Part shown: positions 13,503-21,422 of the stretch, piece by piece
How the letters are laid out: each line of letters begins with the position of its first letter
Position numbering within the stretch: position 1 is the first letter of the stretch
NCBI RefSeq assembly: GCF_000003605.2
Contig: NW_003135469.1
Span: forward strand, 1 to 21,422
Direction of reading: 5' to 3'
DNA: 21,422 nt
Source: Saccoglossus kowalevskii
Taxonomy: Eukaryota > Hemichordata > Enteropneusta > Harrimaniidae
Made by a program: the position numbers and the translations under genes
The notes under the pieces: model-generated
The model's database searches: none
Told to the model about the DNA's origin: nothing
Seen by the model: only the letters and a program-made list of their open reading frames with translations

Positions 13503-16025
13503 ATGGCAACCACATTCCTTACCCTTGACGACACCCATAATACAATACGATGGCAGCCACATTACTTACCCTTGACGACACCCATAATACAATACGATAG
13601 ACAACCACATTCCTTATCTTTGACGACACCCATAATACAATACGATAGACAACCACATTCCTTACCCTTGAAGACACCCATAATACAATATGATAGACAA
13701 CCACATTCCTTACCCTTGACGACACCCATAATACAATACAATGGACAACCACATTCCTTATCTTTGACGACACCCATAATTCAATACGATAGACAAACAC
13801 ATTCCTTATCTTTGACGACACCCATAATACAATAAGATCGACAACCACATTCCTTATCTTTGACGACACCCATAATACAATGCAATGACAACCACATTCC
13901 TTATCTTTGACGACACCTATAATACAATACGATGGACAACCACATTCCTTACCCTTGACGACACCCATAATACAATGCAATGGCAACCACATTCCTTACC
14001 TTTGACAACACCCATAATACAATTCGAGAGACAACCACATTCCTTACCCTTGACGACACCCATAATACAATGCAATGGCAACCATATTCCTGATCTTTGA
14101 CGACACCCATAATACAATACGATAGACAACCACATTCCTTACCCTTGACGACACCCATAATACAATACGATAGATAACCACATTCCTTATCTTTGACGAC
14201 ACCCATAATACAATACGATAGACAACCACATTCCTTACCCTGGACGACACCCATAATACAATACGATAGACAACCACATTCCTTATCTTTGACGACACCC
14301 ATAATACAATACGATAGACAACCACATTCCTTATCTTTCACGACACCCATAATACAGTACGATAGACAACCACATTCCCTACCCTTGACGACACCCATAA
14401 TACAATACGATAGACAACCACATTCCTTATCTTTGACGACACCCATAATACAAAACGATAGATAACCACATTCCTTACCCTTGACGACACCCATAATACA
14501 ATACGATAGACAACCACAATCCTTACCCTTGACGACACCCATTATACAATGCAATGGCAACCACATTCCTGATCTTTGACGACACCCATAATACAATACG
14601 ATAGACAACCACATTCCTTATCTTTGACGACACCCAAATACAATGCAATGACAACCAAATTCCTTACCCTTGACGAAACCCATAATACAATACGATAGAC
14701 AACCACATTCCTTATCTTTGACGACACCCATAATACAATACGATAGACAACCACATTCCTCATCTTTGACGACACCCATAATACAATACGATAGACAACC
14801 ACATTCGTTACCGTTGACGACACCCATAATACAATACGATATACAACCACATTCCTTACCCTTGACGACACCCATAATACAATTCAATAGACAACCACAT
14901 TCCTTATCTTTGACGACACCCATAATAAAATACGATAGACAACCACATTCCTTACCCTTGACGACACCCATCACCCATATTACAATGCAATGGCAACCAC
15001 ATTCCTTATCTTTGACGACACCCATAATACAATACGATAGACAACCACATTACTTACCCTTGACGACTACCATAATACAATACGATAGACAACCACAAAC
15101 CTTACCCTTGATGACACCCATAATACAATGCAATGGCAACCACATTCCTTATCTTTGACGAAACCCATAATACAATACGATAGACAACCACATTCCTTAT
15201 CTTTGACGACAACCATAATACAATGCAATGACAACCAAATTCCTTACCCTTGACGACACCCATAATACAATACGATAGACAACCACATTCCTTATCTTTG
15301 ACGACACCCATAATACAATACGATAGGCAACCACATTCGTTACCATTGATGACACCCATAATACAATACGATAGACAACCACATTCCTTACCCTTGACGA
15401 CACCCATAATACAATTCGATAGACAACCACATTCCTTATCTTTGACGACACCCATAATACAATACAATAGACAACCACATTCCTTACCCTTGACGACACC
15501 CATAATACAATACGATAGACAACCACATTCCGTATCTTTGACGACACCCATAATACAATACGATAGACAACCACATTCCTTATCTTTGACGACACCCATA
15601 ATACAATACGATAGACAACCACATTCCTTACCCTTGACGACACCCATAATACAATGCATTGGCAACCACATTCCTTACCCTTGACGACACCCATAATACA
15701 ATACGATAGACAACCACATTCTTTACCCTTGACGACACCCATAATACAATGCAATGGCAACCACATTCCTTACCCTTGACGACACCCATAATACAATACG
15801 ATAGACAACCACATTCCTTACCCTTGACGACACCCATCACCCATAATACAATGCAATGGCAACCACATTCCTTATCTTTGATGACACCCATAATACAATA
15901 AGATAGACAACCACATTCCTTACCCTTGACGACTACCATAATACAATACGATAGACAACCACATTCCTTACCCTTGACGACACCCATAATACAATACAAT
16001 GGCAACCACATTCCTTATTTTTGAC
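13503..16025 (+). repeat. Higher-order block X, copy X5 (internally deleted)
   Basis: X5 starts with an M module (CAGCC at 13554) and ends, like X2, in GCATTGG near 15656 and CACCCAT duplications (14965–14978 and 15831–15844, 866 bp apart) before passing into B3. Against X2 it lacks 191 bp (four units) near 14100, one base at about 14636 (CACCCAAATAC) and 95 bp (two units) near 14900. The 95-bp loss removes the GTCGAC unit and shortens the spacing of the paired TTCGTTACCG units (14804, 15336) from 627 to 532 bp. X5 plus B3 repeats X2 plus B2 as one superblock of about 7.4–7.7 kb. Confidence 0.82.
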
Positions 16026-17383
16026 GACACTCATAATACAATACGATAGACAACCACATTCGTTATCTTTGACGACACCCATAATACAATGCAATGACAA
16101 CCACATTCCTTACCCTTGACGACACCCATAATACAATACGATAGACAACCACATTCCTTATCATTGACGACACCCATAATACAATACGATAGACAACTAC
16201 ATTCCTTATCTTTGACGACACCCATAATACAATACGATAGACAACCACATTCCTTATCTTTGACGACACCCATAATACAATGCAATGATAACCACATTCC
16301 TTACCCTTGATGACACCCATAATACAATACGATAGACAACCACATTCCTTACCCTTGACGACACCCATAATACAATGCAATGGCAACCACATTCCTTATC
16401 TTTGACAACACCCATAAAACAATACGATAGACAACCACATTCCTTACCCTTGACGACACCCATAATACATTGCAATGGCAACCACATTCCTTACCCTTGA
16501 CGACACCCATAATACAATACGATGGCAGCCACATTACTCACCCTTGACGAAACCCATAATACAATACGATAGACAACCACATTCCTTATCTTTGACGACA
16601 CCCATAATACAATACGATAGACAACCACATTCCTTACCCTTGACGACACCCATAATACAATACGATAGACAACCACATTCCTTACCCTTGACGACACCCA
16701 TAATACAATACAATGGACAACCACATTCCTTATCTTTGACGACACCCATAATACAATACGATAGACAAACACATTCCTTATATTTGATGACACCCATAAT
16801 ACAATAAGATCGACAACCACATTCCTTATCTTTGACGACACCCATAATACAATGCAATGACAACCACATTCCTTATCTTTGACGACACCCATAATACAAT
16901 ACGATAGGCAACCACATTCCTTACCCTTGACGACACCCATAATACAATGCAATGGCAACCACATTCCTTACCGTTGACGACACCCATAATACAATTCGAG
17001 AGACAACCACATTCCTTACCCTTGATGACACCCATAATACAATGCAATGGCAACCACATTCCTGATCTTTGACGACACCCATAATACAATGCAATGGCAA
17101 CCACATTCCTTATCTTTGACGACACCCATAATACAATACGATAGACAACCACATTCATTACCCTTGGCGTCACCCATAATACAATACGATTGACAACCAC
17201 ATTCCTTATCTTTGACGACACCCATAATACAATATGATAGACAAGCACATTCCTTATCTTTGACGACACCCATAATACAATACGATAGACAACCACATTC
17301 CTTACCCTTGACGACACCCATAATACAATGCAATGGCAACCACATTCCTTACCCTTGACGACACCCATAATACAATAGGATGG
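16026..17383 (+). repeat. Higher-order block B, copy B3
   Basis: B3 carries the full B marker set: GACACTCATAAT (16026), TTATCATTGACG near 16160, GATAACCAC near 16288, TTTGACAACACC near 16404, internal M module with CATTACTCACCC (CAGCC at 16526), AATTCGAGAGAC near 16995, and TTGGCGTCACCC (17164). It matches B1 at offset 15089 to within a few substitutions, including the unusual CATTACTCACCC shared only by these two copies. At the second CAGCC (17384) the match to the B1 continuation ends: the array carries AGGATGG and follows A1 (offset 17043) instead. Confidence 0.83.
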
Positions 17384-17968
17384 CAGCCACATTACTTACC
17401 CTTGACGACACCCATAATACAATACGATAGACAACCACATTCCTTATCTTTGACGACACCCATAATACAATACGATAGACAACCACATTCCTTACCCTTG
17501 ACGACACCCATAATACAATACGATAGACAACCACATTCCTTACCCTTGACGACACCCATAATACAATACAATGGACAACCACATTCCTTATCTTTGACGA
17601 AACCCATAATACAATACGATAGACAAACACATTCCTTATCTTTGACGACACCCATAATACAATAAGATCGACAACGACATTCCTTATTTTTGACGACACC
17701 CATAATATAATGCAATGACAACCACATTCCTTATCTTTGACGACACCCATAATACAATACGATAGACAACCACATTCCTTACCCTTGACGACTACCATAA
17801 TACAATACGATAGACAACCACATTACTTACCCTTGACGACACCCATAATACAATGCAATGGGCAACCATATTCCTTATCTTTAACGACACCCATAATACA
17901 TTACGATAAACAACTAAATTCCTTATCTTTGACGACACCCATAGTACAATGCAATGACAACCATATTC
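17384..17968 (+). repeat. Higher-order block A, copy A2 (truncated)
   Basis: A2 enters at the M module and follows A1 from about 333 onward at offset 17043, reproducing TTGACGAAACCC, AGATCGACAACGAC, TTATTTTTGACG, CATAATATAATG and CATAGTACAATG. Near 17861 it has one extra G (GCAATGGGCAACC), which shifts the phase. It breaks off in the indel-rich stretch at 17969–18000, and the array restarts at an earlier point of the A order, so A2 and A3 are two overlapping A copies joined head to tail. Confidence 0.78.
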
Positions 17969-18000
17969 CCTTACCCTTGACGACACCATATACATACGAT
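17969..18000 (+). repeat. Degenerate junction between A2 and A3
   Basis: In about 30 bases there is an inserted C (ATATTCCCTTACC), and the following piece reads GACACCATATACATACG where the family has a sequence three bases longer. These are non-unit indels exactly where the array jumps from the late part of A2 to the early part of A3. Like 5748–5830, this may be a true repair scar or a consensus error at an assembly join. Confidence 0.7.
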
Positions 18001-18965
18001 AGACAACCACATGCCTTATCTTTGACGACACCCGTAATACAATGCAATGACAACCACATTCCTTACCCTTGACGTCACCCATAACACAATACGATAGGCA
18101 ACCACATTCCTTATCTTTGACGACACCCGTAATACAATGCAATTGCAACCACATTCCTTATCTTTGACGACACCCATAATACAATACGATAGACAACCAC
18201 ATTCCTTACCGTTGACGACACCCATAATACAATGCAATGGCAACCACATTCCTTACCCTTGACGACACCCATAATACAATAGGATGGCAGCCACATTACT
18301 TACCCTTGACGACACCCATAATACAATACGATAGACAACCACATTCCTTATCTTTGACGACGCCCATAATACAATACGATAGACAACCACATTCCTTACC
18401 CTTGACGACACCCATAATACAATACGATAGACAACCACATTCCTAACCCTTGACGACACCCATAATACAATACAATGGACAACCACATTCTTTATCTTTG
18501 ACGACACCCATAATACAATACGATAGACAAACACATTCCTTACCTTTGACGACACCCATAATACAATAAGATCGACAACGACATTCCTTATTTTTGACGA
18601 CACCCATAATACAATGCAATGACAACCACATTCCTTATCTTTGACGACACCCATAATACAATACGATAGACAACCACATTCCTTACCCTTGACGACTACC
18701 ATAATACAATACGATAGACAACCACATTACTTACCCTTGACGACACCCATAATACTATGCAATGGCAACCATATTCCTTATCTTTGACGACACCCATAAT
18801 ACATTACGATAAACAACTAAATTCCTTATCTTTGACGACACCCATAGTACAATGCAATGACAACCATATTCCTTACCCTTGACGACACCCATAATACAAT
18901 ACGATAGACAACCACATTCCTTATCTTTGACGACACCCATAATACAATGCAATGACAACCACATT
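18001..18965 (+). repeat. Higher-order block A, copy A3
   Basis: A3 restarts the A order at ACATGCCTT near 18010, equivalent to about 110 in A1 (offset 17899; 17947 from the M module at 18288 onward, one 48-bp unit difference). It has CACCCGTAAT twice (near 18028 and 18125), AGGATGGCAGCC, AGATCGACAACGAC, TTATTTTTGACG and CATAGTACAATG. A one-base change gives TGACGTCA at 18070–18077. A3 and B4 are contiguous in the same way as A1 and B1, so A followed by B is a standing superblock. Confidence 0.8.
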
Positions 18966-19952
18966 CCTTACCCTTGACGACACCCATAATACAATACGAT
19001 AGACAACCACATTCCTTATCATTGACGACACCCATAATACAATACGATAGACAACCACATTCCTTATCTTTGACGACACCCATAATACAATACGATAGAC
19101 AACCACATTCCTTATCTTTGACGACACCCATAATACAATGCAATGATAACCACATTCCTTACCCTTGATGACACCCATAATACAATACGATAGACAACCA
19201 CATTCCTTACCCTTGACGACACCCATAATACTATGCAATGGCAACCACATTCCTTACCCTTGACGACACCCATAATACAATACGATGGCAGCCACATTAC
19301 TTACCCTTGACGACACCCATAATACAATACGATAGACAACCACATTCCTTATCTTTGACGACACCCATAATACAATACGATAGACAACCACATTCCTTAC
19401 CCTTGACGACACCCATAATACAATACGATAGACAACCACATTCCTTACCCTTGACGACACCCATAATACAATACAATGGACAACCACATTCCTTATCTTT
19501 GACGACACCCATAATACAATACGATAGGCAACCACATTCCTTACCCTTGACGACACCCATAATACAATGCAATGGCAACCACATTCCTTACCGTTGACGA
19601 CACCCATAAAACAATTCGAGAGACAACCACATTCCTTACCCTTGATGACACCCATAATACAATGCAATGGCAACCACATTCCTGATCTTTGACGACACCC
19701 ATAATACAATGCAATGGCAACCACATTCCTTATCTTTGACGACACCCATAATACAATACGATAGACAACCACATTCATTACCCTTGGCGTCACCCATAAT
19801 ACAATACGATTGACAACCACATTCCTTATCTTTGACGACACCCATAATACAATATGATAGACAAGCACATTCCTTATCTTTGACGACACCCATAATACAA
19901 TACGATAGACAACCACATTCCTTACCCTTGACGACACCCATAATACAATGCA
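18966..19952 (+). repeat. Higher-order block B, copy B4 (units lost)
   Basis: B4 follows A3 at the same offset (17947) that relates A3 to A1, up to about 19150. It then loses 95 bp (two units, including the TTTGACAACACC unit) before its internal M module (CAGCC at 19289), and 143 bp (three units) between the two CAGCC markers, 715 bp apart instead of 858. It keeps TTATCATTGACG near 19018, AATTCGAGAGAC near 19614 and TTGGCGTCACCC (19784, 220 bases before CAGCC at 20004). The longest stop-free stretch of the window (19254–20012, minus strand, 252 codons) lies mostly here. Confidence 0.8.
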
Positions 19953-21422
19953 ATGGCAACCACATTCCTTACCCTTGACGACACCCATAATACAATACGA
20001 TGGCAGCCACATTACTTACCCTTGACGACACCCATAATACAATACGATAGACAACCACATTCCTTATCTTTGATGACACCCATAATACAATACGATAGAC
20101 AACCACATTCCTTACCCTTGAAGACACCCATAATACAATATGATAGACAACCACATTCCTTACCCTTGACGACACCCATAATACAATACAATGGACAACC
20201 ACATTCCTTATCTTTGACGACACCCATAATTCAATACGATAGACAAACACATTCCTTATCTTTGACGACACCCATAATACAATACGATCGACAACCACAT
20301 TCCTTATCTTTGACGACACCCATAATACAATGCAATGACAACCACATTCCTTATCTTTGACGACACCCATAACACAATACAATAGACAACCACATTCCTT
20401 ACCCTTGACGACACCCATAATACAATGCAATGGCAACCACATTCCTTACCTTTTACGACACCCATAATACAATTCGAGAGACAACCACATTCCTTATCCT
20501 TGACGACACCCATAATACAATGCAATGGCAACCACATTCCTGATCTTTGACGACACCCATAATACAATGCAATGGCAACCACATTCCTTTTCTTTGACGA
20601 CACCCATAATACAATTCGATAGACAACCACATTCCTTACCCTTGACGACTACCATAATACAATACGATAGACAACCACATTCCTTATCTTTGACGACACC
20701 CATAATACAATGCAATGACAACCAAATTCCTTACCATTGACGACACCCATAATACAATACGATAGACAACCACATTCCTTATCTTTGACGACACCCATAA
20801 TACACTACGATAGACAACCACATTCCTTATATTTGACGACACCCATAATACAATACGATAGACAACCACATTCCTTACCCTTGACGACACACATAATACA
20901 ATACGATAGACAACCACATTCCTTACTCTTGACGACACCCATAATACAATACGATAGATAACCACATTCCTTATCTTTGACGACACCCATAATACAATAC
21001 GATAGACAACCACATTCCTTACCCTTGACGACACCCATAATACAATACGATAGACAACCACATTCCTTATCTTTGACGACACCCATAATACAATACGATA
21101 CACAACCACATTCCTGATCTTTGACGACACCCATAATACAATACGATAGACAACCACATTCCTTATCTTTGACGACACCCATAATACAATACGATAGACA
21201 ACCACATTCATTACCCTTGACGACACCCATCATACAATACGATAGACAACCACATTCCTTATCTTTGACGACACCCATAATACAAAATGATAGATAACCA
21301 CATTCCTTATCTTTGACGACACCCATAATACAATACGATAGACAACCACAATCCTTACCCTTGACGACACCCATTATACAATGCAATGGCAACCACATTC
21401 CTGATCTTTGATGACACCCATA
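19953..21422 (+). repeat. Higher-order block X, copy X6 (cut by window end)
   Basis: X6 begins with an M module (CAGCC at 20004) after B4 and follows X3 at offset 10243 as far as the CTTTTCTTTGAC unit (20587). Later markers are CACTACG near 20813 and the run of nearly pure 48-bp units near 20830–21350. Private features are CTTTTACGAC near 20452 in place of the TTTGACAACACC seen in the other X copies, TTACCATTGACG near 20733, and units rearranged around 20600–20760. The window stops before the ACAACCAAATTCC–TTCGTTACCG part that a full X would contain. Confidence 0.76.

Larger units (their letters stand above)
1..21422 (+). repeat. Tandem satellite array, 47/48-bp unit, fills the window
   Basis: The same unit repeats head to tail from the first to the last base with no unique interruption and no inversion. 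Recognisable segments in order are ACAACCACATTCC, a core TTATCTTTGAC or TTACCCTTGAC, GACACCCATAATACAA, and a tail TACGATAG (48-bp class) or TGCAATGG/TGCAATGA (47-bp class, one A missing before CAACC). Example units are 2342–2389, 4301–4348 and 2201–2247. Window length divided by about 47.7 gives roughly 450 copies. The example 48-mer is 37.5% G+C with only 4 G against 14 C. Both window ends fall inside a unit, so the true array is longer. A eukaryotic satellite is inferred from length and higher-order structure; I do not recognise the family by name. Confidence 0.97.

Noticed and set aside
19254-20012. Long stop-free frame on the minus strand (252 codons), the longest of many 60–250-codon frames on both strands
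   Set aside because: A 48-bp unit keeps frame, and three of its six frames have no stop, giving 16-residue repeats such as GCLSYCIMGVVKDKEC, YRIVLWVSSKIRNVVV and TTPIIQYDRQPHSLPL. Every 47-bp unit shifts the frame, and frames end at the same repeat-encoded TAA (CRQR or CRQG end). Overlapping frames on opposite strands are equally conserved, so there is no coding signal.
1-21422. CRISPR array
   Set aside because: There are no spacers: the whole 47/48-bp unit repeats, with graded variants shared between distant copies. No cas-like gene or leader is present.
1-21422. Transposon, insertion sequence, tRNA or rRNA gene inside the array
   Set aside because: No stretch departs from the unit long enough to hold one, and I saw no terminal inverted repeats, target duplications or cloverleaf-like segments. 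The most divergent patches are the short indel clusters at 5748–5830 and 17969–18000.
1-21422. Species assignment from the repeat
   Set aside because: I do not recognise the unit as a named satellite, and the window has no flanking unique sequence. A consensus search against Dfam/Repbase and whole-genome assemblies would be decisive.

Overview
The whole 21,422-base window is one uninterrupted head-to-tail tandem array (a satellite, or very large minisatellite) of a 47/48-bp unit, roughly 450 copies by length. It starts and ends in mid-unit, so neither edge of the array is visible. I see no unique sequence, protein gene, RNA gene, transposon, CRISPR array or origin. Representative units are 2342–2389 (48 bp, core TTATCTTTGAC), 4301–4348 (48 bp, core TTACCCTTGAC) and 2201–2247 (47 bp, ending TGCAATGG). 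All copies have the same orientation. The + strand is G-poor: the unit at 2342–2389 has A 18, C 14, T 12, G 4. An array this long with higher-order structure points to eukaryotic heterochromatin (centromeric, pericentromeric, subtelomeric or sex/B-chromosome type). Nothing in the sequence identifies the species.

The units are organised into a nested higher-order repeat. Unit variants recur in the same order over hundreds to thousands of bases, giving three block families that I call A, B and X. The order is A1 (1–950), B1 (951–2294), a short X start (2295–2640), partial A0 (2641–3110), X fragment (3111–3485), X1 (3486–5747), degenerate junction (5748–5830), X2 (5831–8640), B2 (8641–9709), X3 (9710–12025), X4 (12026–13502), X5 (13503–16025), B3 (16026–17383), A2 (17384–17968), degenerate junction (17969–18000), A3 (18001–18965), B4 (18966–19952) and X6 (19953–21422, cut by the window end). 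Copies of a family align at constant offsets, broken by steps that equal whole numbers of units (95, 143, 191 and 237 bp). A ~330-bp module, M, marked by CAGCCACATTAC (CAGCCACATTACTC or ACTT), occurs 14 times and sits at nearly every switch between families.

The many open reading frames are a by-product of the repeat. A 48-bp unit is divisible by 3, so a stop-free frame stays open through run after run, and three of the six frames of a unit have no stop. Each 47-bp unit shifts the frame, and the ORF ends at a repeat-encoded stop. I annotate no coding sequence. The features of interest are the block architecture, the module at the block switches, the two linked core variants, substitutions at CpG sites, and two clusters of small indels lying exactly on block junctions.
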